A stretch of DNA of 64,000 bases from Linepithema humile (lineage: Eukaryota; Arthropoda; Insecta; Hymenoptera; Formicidae), in NCBI RefSeq assembly GCF_040581485.1, contig NC_090132.1, positions 27,415,911 to 27,479,910 on the forward strand. The letters run 5' to 3'. Under the pieces are notes generated by a model that did not search any database, had not been told where the DNA came from, and was given only the letters and a program-made list of their open reading frames with translations. How positions within the stretch are numbered: position 1 is the first letter of the stretch; each line of letters opens with the position of its first letter. A program made the position numbers and the translations under genes. This document shows positions 38,733 through 50,340 of this stretch, piece by piece.

Positions 38733-41700
38733 AAGGAGGGGAAGGGCGCAGCCTCTGTCGCGTTACGCAACTCCCGCGTACGCACTGTGTTACATGCGTA
38801 TACATAAAAGGATAATAAATAATCCCGCCGTAGTAACGTCCAAGGCAAACTATTTACGTACTTGGAGCGTGCAATGATTATTATCGCGCCGTTCCTTCTC
38901 ACGCTTGTCGGGCGTTGTCGCGACGTCGAGCGTGGAAAAACATGTCGGAGTGCTTGAGCTTTAAATCTCGGATAAAAATCACTCCGCGAAACGTCCACGG
39001 TGCCGGGAAAACTTTGGTTCTTAACAGCGTTTTAATTGACTTCGTAATGTGTTATATGGAGTTTGGAAGCGGGATCTCGGACAGCGAGGCAGGTTGTTGC
39101 ACCTTGGACCACTTCTCGCAATTTATTTCCCTGTTAGTCGACTGTACTTCCGAATCAACTAAAATTTTTATCGCGCATGCAACTTTACCTTCCATTTGCA
39201 ACTCAAGCGACGTGAATGACAAAATTCTAAAGAAATATGAATTTTTCCAGATAATTTTATCGCTCATGCGCACGGATTACACATTCAACATTAGCATTAA
39301 ATAGCAATTTTTAATTTTATATATTTCCACCACTTGTACCGCTGCCCTTTTAAGGGCAAAAAAAAATTTCAAAGTTTAAAGTACACGCGGGCCAAGTTGA
39401 AACTTTTTCTTATATTCAATGTAACGGTATACTTATGGAGATCTTGCGGCTTTTAAATTTTCATGAGCTATTACAAAGATCGATGCTTCAGCAACGCGCT
39501 GAACAACAAAATTTAATTCACTTTATCTCTGCCGCACCACGCTTAAAACCTAGCGGTTCTATTATCATTTCCCATCGCGATTGAAATATTGAACAAATCC
39601 TCTAGAGGCTTTGCCAGGATTATTGGGAAGTTCGAACGCGGACGATACAGTCTATACAGTAACTGCCGCGGCGCGCGGTATTCAGCTTTTTTTTTTCTTT
39701 TTTTTTTAAACCATAGATAAATTTCAGCTGCCGGTCTCTGTCGGCAGTCCCGCGTCATCTACACGGACGATCGCAAATAAAGGAATAATAAATTAAGAGG
39801 AACTATTGCGAAAAGCAGAATGCACGTCTCGTCGGAAAATCGAACAATAAATACGTACGGCGATGAATGCGACGACCGATATCGATGCAGTCGGACGTAT
39901 CGACATCCATCGCGCGGATCGCTCTTTACCAGTTTTTAACTCGACGACGACGCAAATGTTTACCGGCGCCGCCGAGGGAAAATTGATTTTGAAATGTTAC
40001 GCGCCGGGAACAGCGCGACGGCTCGCGATGAAAGGGAGAGAATAAATTTACATTTTTAGAAACGCTCTGATACAGGCGTCCGTTGCCGCATCGAATGAGA
40101 TCATGCCGCTTATAATTATCTACCGGCTCTTGTTAATCGGACTATTATTCACTCTATTCCAGAAACTACGTATGACAATATCGCTTGTTATCGTGAATAC
40201 TTTGCTCATTAGCATGTTAAAGAAGAAAAAGTAACAAAAATTGATATTTTAACATTCTATATTGAAAATGTAAAAGTACACATTAAAGAACGGGACTAAA
40301 ATATTTTAACGTAATTAGCATAATTTCTGAAAGCGTGGAACGAAATGAACATTATTGTACGTCTGTAATTATCGTTGCCGTATTAAATAGAACGAAAAAG
40401 AAGAGAATCGCACTATATGCGGAAATTCTCCCAGCTTCACGCTGACACAATGCAAGTAAAGTTTACAGAGCAATCGTTACTCATTTCATTATCGCGAAAC
40501 TGAAAGGCACAACGGATGGATGTTCGAGGAACACGTAAGATAAAGCTAATATTTAAACAATAATAATCTTTATTACGGTAATAACCTTTTGCACTAAGTA
40601 ATCACTCTTGGAGGAAAAAAAAAGAATGATTAGACGGCCTCCAACAACTTAGCAGATTCCGAGAAAAGGGGAGATTGGCAGGTTGTAGCCGCTTGGTGAC
40701 AGCATGAGACTGACATTTTACAGAAACGGCAACGCGAAGCGCGTACACGCGCGCGCGCGCGCCTACATACGCGTATTATCATACAGTACCATTAATAAAG
40801 TATTAGGTTTTTCATTGAGTCATCATGCAACCTTGCTTTCATAATTACGCAACCGCACAATGATTGCATCGTCCTCGCATCGTGATGTATTTAATGCGCG
40901 GGGAAAATGATCGTAGGTGCACCGTAATCGTGCGGTATCAAACGCGAATGGGTGTAATTAATAGACGCACACTGACTGCTCTGTTTCTCTGTCATAATTT
41001 TTTTATTGCTCACGCAAGAGATTGTTATTTTATATAATAATGAAACATTTTTCTCAATAAATAAAACCTGTAATTGAATTGAACTTAAGGGATACTTGGG
41101 ACTTTGAAGATAGTCTTTATAATTGTTTACGCAAAATTTGATTTTCTCATTTGGATGAAATGTTGGCAGGACAATAATTTCATAATTTTATTTGCGTAGA
41201 TTGATAAAAGTTATTTATTGAATAGATATAACACATGTGCTTAGTAAATTAAGCAGTTAAGCTTTATTGTAATTAGCTTCTCGCATGAACGCATAAATCA
41301 TTGATTTCGTGATGTTACTATATAAACTTACTTGTTTAATATGCACAATCGTCCGGGACTATATTTAGAAAATAATCCTATTGTCGACTCGTTATGAATT
41401 ACGAATTCCCCGCAGCGGCATCGATCTCTTCTATTTGCCACGAACGTTAGACGTGGGACATTACGATATAAAATCGCTGCTATTCGTTATCCAAAGTCTT
41501 GGATATATATGGATGCGTACGACGTGTTTAGCACTTTCAACATCTATTGGACGGCGAATCGATCCTTCGGAAGACTTACGATCATACATCTTCTATTCTC
41601 GAAGGTATTAGAAGCTCCTGCGGCTCGGAAAAGAAGCCCTGCGTTCTATATAAAATAGCGATACTTAGACGTCCTTTATTTTATCAGTCCATTTAATTCA

Positions 41701-42639
41701 ATTAATTATATTAGAGAACTTGAAAGAATTTCAGAACAATGTGTTATGAAGAAAAATATCCGTCTGAACTTTGTGAGCTCTTTTAGACGCTGTGAAAGGT
41801 CGCAAGTGAGAATCATCGGGTTTTCGTAAAGAAATGGTGGTCTTCCGCGGCTTGTAAAGAAGAGGATCGCTCCCGTCTTTACTTGTTCGCAGACTCACCG
41901 AGCTCTTATTTCTTCCCTCACTCGCTCGGCACTCGTGCACTTGCCGCGTGAACTCTCGAGACAAAGTTGTCTTGACAGGCACGAGCGATTTGTGTGCATT
42001 GTTCTTCGTCAGCGGCAACACGTTTCTCGAACGAGGTACTTCTCTCCATCCTCGCGTATCGTCGCGCTCCCCGGTAAGAACTCATTGGTCCGAAAGTTTT
42101 ATCTTCCGCCCGCTTTTATTCTCCCGAGAAAGTGCGCGTTTGCCGGCTTCCTGTTCCGACCACTTGCTAAACTTAAAAGAACGAGGCGAAAGCAATGACT
42201 CTTACGTCAGCGCTTCGTTATTATGCTAATTCGGGAATTTTATTTAAGTCCCATTTGTCCTTTGCGTTTCAGTGATCTTTAACACTTTCGAGTTTTATGC
42301 TCAATCCGCGTCATCACTTAATACACAGTATATGCTTATCTTGCGCCGATTATTTCCCGGTGATGGATTTATTCCACTTGAATAGATAAAAGTTTTGTCG
42401 ATTAAGTGCTCGTTAATAATGACGTATGGCACACATTTCGATACTGTGCAAGAATTCGACTTCCCTCTTGATAGATCAGCCGACAGATTACTGTCAATGA
42501 CTATTTCCTGCCGCTTGTTTTCCTACGATGTTACAGTAGCCATGGTCAAGGGCCATTCTTCTTGCGCTTGCCTCGATCCCAAGGCACACGACGCTAATCA
42601 TGCTAAATGACCAGACCTTGAATCGTGAAACGACGCTCG
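38733..42639. other. Intronic sequence, no supported gene
   Basis: Contains a plus-strand open frame of 129 codons (38915-39304) without recognised domain, a TTTTTTTT-rich block at 39689-39709, CG-rich patches at 39840-40040 and 41870-42160, and A+T-rich sequence at 41000-41340. Nothing here meets the standard for a gene. Confidence 0.55.
40748..40762. repeat. (CG)7 tract
   Basis: A short pure alternating CG run, flanked by TACA and CTACATAC. It is Z-DNA-prone and, in a methylating genome, would be mutation-prone; its survival fits low germline methylation here. Confidence 0.9.
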
Positions 42640-43000
42640 GGAGGTACACACGCGCGTCGGTAGTAGACGTAGGTTGAGGTGGCTGACCCGATGGCACTTA
42701 GAAGTGGAGCTCGGCGGGAGAGAGTGAAAAAAAAGATATATAGAACCCAAGGTCGTACGGGGAAGGCTGGTACGTCCTCGCGCTATCGACGGATATCCGC
42801 TTTTCGTAATTCAACCACCGGTGATCGATCGTTCGCTGTTGATAACACGCCGCCGGTTATATAACGATCACGTTATGACAGAAGCCTCAATCGGTCACCA
42901 TTTTGATTCAGTACCGCGCAATTATCTTTCTCTTTAAGCTATTACGCTATAATTTATCGCATGTTTCGATTGAAGATATGTAAATCCGTTGATTTCATCA
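42640..43000. promoter_or_regulatory. G+C-rich intronic island
   Basis: A CG-rich block centred on 42640-42870 with GAGAGAGTG (GAGA-factor-like) at about 42718. Open frames here are short. It may be one regulatory unit with the TATA-containing block 500 bp downstream. Confidence 0.25.
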
Positions 43001-43428
43001 TTTGACTGTGCATATTTTATCTATTAAAAATACTTAGAATGTCTGGCTGATGGGTAGAGTTTTTCAAACTTTATTTCGCCCTGTTATTTTTTTGCCGCTT
43101 CGAAACTGTAATACTTGTAATATTTTGTTTTTACAGTATACGAATTAGAACAAAATATCACTTTTGCTCAGCGCTCCTGTTATTCGAAATAAATGAGGCA
43201 TTATGAAAAATGTCGCGTACGTTAAACGTTTCTAAATTTCTTCCACTTAGTCCCACGAGCGCGGTGGAAACGTTAAGCTACGGGAATAAATCAATGGTGT
43301 TCGAAAATGGCTGTCGCGCGGCGACCGAAAGTACCTCTGTTTCTATAGGTAGAAACCGCAGTGGAAAATGTCGCCGCACGTCCGCGCGATTCTTTTTACC
43401 GCGACAGTCGGTGGCGTCCACGTTCACC

Positions 43429-43438
43429 TATATAAAAC
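43429..43438 (+). promoter_or_regulatory. TATA box candidate (CTATATAAAA-type) for an internal promoter
   Basis: TATATAAAA lies in a CG-rich setting, unlike the many TATA strings in A+T-rich DNA of this window. A start about 30 bp downstream (near 43460) would open a CG-rich stretch that meets two plus-strand donors: CAG followed by GTGTGAGT at 43635 and GCG followed by GTGAGATC at 43680. That would make a third leader exon for the same downstream acceptor at 47323. There is no strong initiator at the expected place, so confidence is low. Confidence 0.3.
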
Positions 43439-43459
43439 GTCACTCGTTTTCCGGTTGGC

Positions 43460-43679
43460 ACGTCCGTTACTATGGTGTGTCGATTCGTCTCTGCTCTCGC
43501 GGAAGAGGTCTCGTTTACCCTCCCGCATAGCAGCGAACGCCGATGTGTGCCCGGGCTGTTGCGTGCCGGCTGATTGCACCCGTAATTAGGGATCGGCCCG
43601 AGATCTAGCGCAAATGTAAATTCCGCGCAGTCAGGTGTGAGTTAAACTGCGATTTCGGGTCGATGGGATTTATCGTGCG
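43460..43679 (+). other. Possible internal first exon C (speculative)
   Basis: Bounded by the TATA candidate 30 bp upstream and the donor GTGAGATC at 43680 (alternative donor at 43635). Composition is CG-rich and then falls to A+T-rich after the donor, as for exon B. No frame stays open to the donor in a convincing way, so it would be leader sequence. Confidence 0.2.
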
Positions 43680-45570
43680 GTGAGATCGGGCGCCGCGGGA
43701 TTAATCGTAAAGTTAACATGGACTACATCCATACGTTCGTGAGATTGTTCGACATTAAACTGCGTGAAATATGAGAAATAAAACGATATCGTCAGTTTTT
43801 AATCTACATTCTTCATGAGCTTTTTAATTGAAGGACAAAATTGGAGGACAAAAAAGCGGTATAAATATCCGCTGGAAGCCAGACTCAGATAAATTAAGGG
43901 AAATTAATTACGTGTTGTGTATTTAATCAAATTTATATTTTTGGAAAAAAGAACAGGTAATGTTGCATAATTTTATTTGCCAATAAAATTAGAATTTATA
44001 AGAAAAATACTTCTTCAAAAAAAAATTTTTTTTTCGGAAGCATTAGTATTATTTTTTTCTTAAATATTCAAATTGTTTTATTTCTTATTGCTTTTTGTGC
44101 GCTCATTGTTTTTCAAATTGTATTATCAAGTAATAAAATTGTTTCAGTAATGAAATATTTGTCGACTGTCGCGTTGATTATTTCTACTACGAGAGGAGTT
44201 AATTTCCATTCGACTCACGCGTTTGACGACTGGATAATACGAGGTTAATTTCCGTTGTTATGAAGACAGATTCGCACATTGTGTTATTATGTTTGAATAT
44301 ACAGCAGCGATTCCGATAATCTCAACTTCTATTTAAATTATAGATTTTTTACAACTCAGTTAATTTTATATGTAATTATAAATTGCAAGTGCAAACAACC
44401 GTAAAAACTGAAAATGTTTCTTGTAACTTTATACTTTTAACATTTTTATTATAATATACAAAAGAGCAATGCATATTGCTTTCAGCACTTATTATTCACG
44501 TTTGCTCTTTACGCGTATATTTGTAACTGCACATATTTGTAATTTTTTAAAATAATTTTTTGCTTTTAGTGCTTTATTATATTTATAAGGAAAACATATT
44601 TTAAGGAAGTATGCTATCAATAGAATCTAGAATAATTCAGGCATTTAAGTATAAGCAAACGACGTGGCGCAATGATAATAACTATCGCGTTATTCAAAAA
44701 TCGCGATATGAATTACAGCTAACCATAGGTAACGTGGGAAAATGATTAAAGGGGTAATGAGCAAACTGGGATAATTGGACACGTTGTTGTTGCGAAATAA
44801 TAATGAATGCGGCCCGAATAAAGTAAATGTTGATGGAATGTTTAGCAGTTCGACTATCCAAGCTCGCTAAAAATACTCGAAATGCTAATTGTTCGAATAA
44901 ACACGACGTTTGTTATATTTTGGGATGCGTACACATATAAATTTTTAAATTTTGCTTGCGGCCAAGCACATTGTTCTATTTGTTTAATCAAAAATAGGTA
45001 ATTTGAAAAATAAATATAATACTTTTCAATTCTATTTTTTTTTCTTTTTTTTTACCGAAGTATTTTGAACGTATTACACACACGAATTGCAGGTCGCGAT
45101 TTGCGACACGCTTTTAGCCCTCGTTACAACTCGATAACCTCTTTTTAATTAAATTATGCCATCATTCGTCACCCATGTCGTTGTCGAAATGCGAATGGTC
45201 ATCGCGCACAAAGCGTACTTTAAATTGACGTGTTTGTTCTCGAAATTACGATGCCACTTGGATATTATAATCCATTTTGTCGGATCGTGGTTGGGTTTGG
45301 AAATCGGAAGCTCGCCGACATCGCTTCGATGCATTGGATAATAATCGTACATAATCACACCGGCATTATTGCTGGCTGTCGATTCGCGTTCCAATCTCAT
45401 ACGATTGTATCGAAATATCAGCGTGACACCGATTACGGAGTAAAAATACAGCATCGTCAATACTGATGCTGGTAAACAGAGTCCGGTTGTGTTCCGCGTG
45501 TCATCATTTAATTCTTTGTAAAATTTTCTCTAAAATGAAACGTCAGCGAGACACTAACTATGATCGAAGC

Positions 45571-45619
45571 GTAAAAGCTTTATATAACTTTATATTACTG
45601 GTGTTTTCAAAGCTTTTAC
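45571..45619. repeat. Perfect 11-bp inverted repeat
   Basis: GTAAAAGCTTT at 45571-45581 is the exact reverse complement of AAAGCTTTTAC at 45609-45619, with a 27-nt loop. Pairing does not extend in either direction. Too short for a microRNA precursor; possibly a remnant of terminal repeats. Confidence 0.7.
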
Positions 45620-46816
45620 ACAGTTCTTTAATGCTAATTTTTTACGTAAAAACTATCACATAGATACTACATTCCTATTTTTAAAGGAAACAAAAGTATG
45701 TTAACAAACCCACTTAAAATGTTTATTGATCAAAACTTTTTTGAAAATTTTTTGAAAACTATGTAATAAAATAAATATGGAATGGAATATAAAAACGGAT
45801 ATTGCATTTCAGGGATTTTTACACAGATTGACGTCTATAACACTTCCTCTTTTATTGCTCTATTTCTTGGCTTGTGATGATGCTGCTACGCAATTTGTTA
45901 GACCACACTGAACTGTGAACCCGAGCTTGCCAGCTATCAAAACTGGCGAGTTGCCTTGCGCCTGGAAATTGGCAGATTCGCATGCGGGCCTCGTTTCGAC
46001 TCGTGTCGTTGTGCATAACCGCGACTTCTGCTCGCATCTCGTGTTCGCTCGAACGGAATTCTCCTGCTGAATATTACTCGCGCGAGTAAACAAAGTGACG
46101 ACAGTGATCCAGTTTCCGCCGGTTACATGCCAAGTCCATTTAGACGAATTTGCTTATGCGCGAGCGACGAAACAGGAAGGCGAAATCGATCGGGACGATC
46201 GGCCCGATCGAGTTCTCTCTCGGCGGTACTTTGGTAAATAGGAATACTGACAGTATTTTTTGATTAGGAGTGCTGCCACATGGAATACTGCCAGAAGCAA
46301 AACGTGGAAAGTTTTAATGATGTACAGAATGCTTCATGCATCGCGTTTTCTTTTGCAAATAGCATTTTATTCGAGCAAATAAGACGAGCTGCGGTAGAGA
46401 ATAGATCGTTCAATGATAATCAAACAGAAATCAAAAAAGCTTGTGATAATACTTACTGAATGTGTACATGTGAAAATAATAGAATAATAAAACTATAGTT
46501 GTGAATAAATGAAAGCGCATGGCTTAAACAATACGTGAATTTCAATTTAAATCGATTATTCCAATGAAAATTAAATATTTTACATGAAACCGCATACATA
46601 TCTTTCGAGATATACGAGCTGTCGTTTGAACAAATAAAAGATTAATTTATTTGCACAGTTACGTTTTGCTTGATTTGTATCAGTATTGTTTCGGACAATA
46701 GTTGATAAAATTTGATAAGCTTATTACACATCTGGTTCAGTTAATCAGAAAAAAATAGGACTAAAAAATTAAAGCTGTACAAATCGTATCTCGTATTATT
46801 GAATGAAATACGATTA

Positions 46817-46850
46817 TATTGAATATCAAAATGTATTGAATATCAAAATA
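46817..46850. repeat. 17-bp tandem duplication
   Basis: TATTGAATATCAAAATG is followed directly by a copy with a single change at the last base. It is a recent slippage-type duplication in A+T-rich DNA. Confidence 0.85.
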
Positions 46851-47322
46851 TGATAAAAATAATTCTAGAAAATAACTAATTTTAGACAATAACAAAAAAT
46901 AGCGATAAATCGCTTGAATGATAACTGATAAATCAAAGAAGAAACAGTGGCGGCATTTTATTTTTAATTTTATCTAAATTCAGTAATTATGTTATAATAG
47001 ACATCTGATGTAAGTAATTTTAGTTTTTTATATTTCTGTAACAGGTGTAAAAGTTGCACACACTAATCAGTATCATTATTATTCAGTATAGCAAAGTTAC
47101 CTTATATCAGAATCGATATTGAACAGCAAGCTTGCGGGTTGTGCAGCAGTTGGAAATTTTGATGTCGAAATACCCTTTTCCCGTCGCGTAACGAGCAGGA
47201 TCCCTTTTTATCGACGCTTGTTACCAAACAGTTTCCTGTGCTTTTGTCGCAAAGAACTTTGACTCGCTCTTCTTCAAATTTAACGCACTATTAATAACGA
47301 ATCATGTTATTTTTTGTTGCAG

Positions 47323-47377
47323 GTAACAGTGTTGGCCAGAAAAATAGAAAGCGGAGTACAAAGTGACTGACGAGAAG
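47323..47377 (+). other. Candidate internal non-coding leader exon (55 nt)
   Basis: The acceptor reads TTATTTTTTGTTGCAG (ending at 47322), and the donor is GAGAAG followed by GTAATG (intron starts at 47378). A TTAATAA branch-like string lies about 30 bp before the AG. All three forward frames contain a stop, and there is no ATG, so the exon cannot be internal coding sequence and suits a 5' UTR. It would join leader exon A, B or C to coding exons beyond the window. The exon is purine-rich, including AGCGGAGTACAAAG, as expected of exonic splicing enhancers. Chance co-occurrence of good splice sites is the main alternative. Confidence 0.45.
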
Positions 47378-48659
47378 GTAATGTAAATTTTTTAAGTATC
47401 ATTTAATAATTATAATTGGCATGATTTTTTCAAAATTATTCTCACTACTTAAGCATAAGATACTTGGAATATGTACGAAAAAAACGTACAGATAAATTTG
47501 TAATAATTTGCACAGGCTTTCTTGGAAAAAAATGACGGAAAGCATATTTTTGTCAAAATTCTCTAAAACGATCTTTTTAAATATGCATTTTTTTATTTAA
47601 AAGATGGATAAATTTATAAAAATTACTTTTTGTCGTCACTGGTAAGCGTCATCTGAGACTTTTTGTAGTCGAAATAAAATAAGATGCATACTATCAAAGC
47701 GCACTATTTCTAAGTTAAATTTATTCTCGATTTTTGGATTAATTTTTTTTAAACAAGTTTTTTTTTAATATGTCGCGTTACCGACGGTGAATGAGATCAT
47801 CTTCGTAGTTTGCTGCTTCGATGGCGCCACTAAATCCTGTCGGCAGATTGTTCGCCAGTTATCGACCTTCGTACAGGTCTTTTCATCTTCTTCCGGCGTT
47901 CTATGCGCACGCGTCTGCTCCGGGATAGCATAGACCGATGCAAATCTCCCGGTTGCATGTGAAGAATTGATTAAATCGGTAAAGAAAAGCCGCGGCATAA
48001 TTTGCAAGAAGGAAACTGTCCCACGCACATGTAAAAAAAACTTTACGCAGGCGTTGATGTCGTTACTGTAATAAAAATTCTCCGTAACATTGTTTGAAAC
48101 GACTCTGTTAGCATATTATTATTATGGAATGGGAAAATTGCTCCATAAAATATTTATCTATACAATATAAAAAAGCTTTTTAAAATTTTTAAATATTTAT
48201 TTAAATAGAAATTCTGTGTTTACTGCAAAACTGTAAAGTATAAATTATATAATTTTCTAGTTAAAAATGCGATAGATTAGCGACACATATTACCACACAT
48301 TAGTGAACAATCTTTATTTATTAATACTATAATTCGCGATGTTACATATACACACGGTAACTGCGAGTGAATGGAACTAGAAACCGAATCGGATTACAGT
48401 TGAAAAACTTGCACTCTAGAGAAAGTATAGTGATTGGACACAGAGTTAACTACTTCCTGGCGACTAGGAGTACATGGCTAATCGCCCTAAGCGTTAGTGA
48501 GTCAAAGTGTGCGATCGCTTAATTGGAAATCTGTATCGCCCTTCAATTCTATTTGTTCGTCATTTTCGAATTATCTTAATGAACTCTTAAGCACTTCCAT
48601 CTCGTCATCAAAGGACGCACGATATCAATAATTTTTAATCGCAAAAAGGCTTTGTGTTC
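47378..48659. other. Start of the following intron, no gene seen
   Basis: A+T-rich with one CG-richer patch at 47780-48020, where a minus-strand open frame of 87 codons shows no domain. No exon signals that I can defend. Confidence 0.55.
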
Positions 48660-48754
48660 AAACTTCGCAGCAGGCTGCACGGTTTTTCAATTTGACCGCG
48701 CCGCGGGAAAATTAAACGTATTAAATTATTAATATTCTTCGACGTGGGGGTGTA

Positions 48755-48780
48755 AGAGAGAGAGAGAGAGAGAGAGAGAA
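48755..48780. repeat. (AG)13 microsatellite
   Basis: An uninterrupted AG run of about 26 bp at the edge of the CpG-rich island. Purine-only strand, so it is both a potential H-DNA former and a GAGA-factor cluster. Confidence 0.95.
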
Positions 48781-49078
48781 AGGAGAATCGTTGCTCTACC
48801 CAATCCGGGAGGCGAATTTGCCCCCCGGGGAAACACGGTCGTTCCCCTTCTGTATACGGCACCCTGTCTCTCCGGTTCCCCCCGGCCGACGAGAGGCAGC
48901 ATGTGACGCTCAGCTGTATGTTAAATCCCGAAATTATTGCGGCTCGATGTACTCTTGGAGCGTGCGCGCGCGCGCGCTCGAGACGATTATATACGCGCGG
49001 TCGTCGAATAAAGCGCGAAGCGACGACCCGGGGGAACAGCGTCGGGCCTATCCGCGTGGCGGTAACGAACGGGAGAGG

Positions 49079-49100
49079 AAAAAAAAAAAAAAAAAAAAAA
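49079..49100. repeat. Homopolymer A22
   Basis: Twenty-two uninterrupted A, unusual for being embedded in a G+C-rich island and not in A+T-rich DNA. Confidence 0.95.
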
Positions 49101-49270
49101 CATCGGTACTTCGAAATACAGGCGAGCGATTGTCAGTCGCAGGGGGGCCGCGGAATTATCAATCCGAAGCGAAACGAGGGGTCGAATTAGCGCGAGGAAC
49201 GCGTACGCGGGACTTGCGACGAATTAGCGTTGAGTCCAGATGCTGCGCGACGTGTAATGGCAATAATTGA

Positions 49271-49979
49271 GTTTATTCGAGTACGAAAAAATATGAGGTA
49301 CATTAGATTTTACCCTTTAAATCTCATTTATTACGATATACATTTTTATATATTTATTCGTAATTCCTTCTTTTTTCTTTTACATTTTTATAACACTTGT
49401 GTGCAACAGACATCTGTTGATTAATAATCTTTTCTACAAAAGTTAGTTGATGTATTTTAATGTCAAACAAATAATGAACGGGATTATTAATCTGATTATT
49501 TTACAGAAGAGAATTAATTTTACTATTTTCCATCTGCTTGTGGTATTATCGAACGGCTCTGGCTCTACAACTTTTTCTTTCTGTGTCGCGAGGTTAACTC
49601 CACCGAAACACTCTCGCCCGGAGTCATGACATCAATATTGCGCGATGAATTTCTGGTTTACGGGCCACGCACGCCGCTTGTCACGGTATCTGTTGTTAAA
49701 AATAGCCTCCGCGTGCCATATGGGTCGGTAAAAGTGCATCGGTCCACATGGTACCCATGTCCTCCTTTCGCGTGCTTTGCAGTGGCCGTTTCTTGAAGAG
49801 GGGAAAAAAAAAAAAAAGAAAGAGACTTCAAGTACCCTCCTGGAATCGTATATCCAAACTTCTCTGAAGCTTCCCCAAAGTTTCGATACAGTCGCGCTAG
49901 ATGCTGAACGGGAATCATCGTCGGTTTTGCACGAGATTACCTCGCGATTACAGCGGTTTGTTGATTCAAGGGAATTACT
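49271..49979. other. Intronic sequence, no supported gene
   Basis: A+T-rich at 49270-49530, then CG-richer. A13 lies at 49804-49816 and supplies the Phe run of the minus-strand open frame that spans 49632-50213; that frame (193 codons) has no domain and is not called. Confidence 0.55.
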
Positions 49980-50340
49980 CAAACGACATGCGCGTACCCA
50001 CGCGTCGTGAAGTATCATAATCCTTTCCAATCGCGCGACGGCGCGACGCATGATTGACTCGCGAATACGCCGCGAGAAACGCGGCGTAAGGGCGAACATA
50101 TCCGCGCGCAAAAAAATCCGCCGCTCGTTTAAAAGAGGAAGTCTTAAAAACGCCGCGCTCGAAACGTTCTCCGTACACAGGTTCGACACAGTTGCGCCAG
50201 TCTCATTACGCAATGTGCCGCGCTTTCACGCTGTCATTCATTACGGCGCGCCGAGCTCCGCGGATGCATATATGCGCGGCTGCATGCGAGAGAATGTGCC
50301 CGCGCATACACACGTGCGAAACAGTCGATATTAATAACGC
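49980..50340. promoter_or_regulatory. CpG-rich intronic island
   Basis: Dense CG dinucleotides with many GCGCG and CGCGA strings, ending near 50340. The compositional jump relative to flanks is the only support for a regulatory call. Confidence 0.25.

Larger units (their letters stand above)
43680..47322. other. End of the proposed long intron, no gene seen
   Basis: Mostly A+T-rich (43740-45140 and 46280-47060), with CG-rich patches at 45150-45460 and 45880-46230. Opposing open frames at 45149-45466 overlap and have no motif. The last 30 bases carry a T-rich tract and AG in front of the exon at 47323. Confidence 0.6.
48660..49270. promoter_or_regulatory. CpG-rich island with (GA)n, GCGCGC and A22 tracts
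   Basis: The block holds an (AG)13 run at 48755-48780, a TGCGCGCGCGCGCGCT tract at 48963-48977 and A22 at 49079-49100, set in dense CG sequence. GA repeats are binding sites for GAGA-type factors in insects. The 159-codon plus-strand open frame across it (48791-49270) includes a lysine run coded by A22 and has no domain, so it is not called. A regulatory island is the better reading. Confidence 0.35.

Noticed and set aside
48791..49270. Plus-strand 159-codon open frame
   Set aside because: Contains a Lys run from A22 and Arg-rich segments from the CpG island; a second frame of 95 codons overlaps it. No motif.
49632..50213. Minus-strand open frame of 193 codons as a gene
   Set aside because: It has a Phe run coded by a homopolymer, no domain, Arg-rich random-looking composition, and lies in G+C-rich DNA where stops are rare. 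Opposing frames overlap it.
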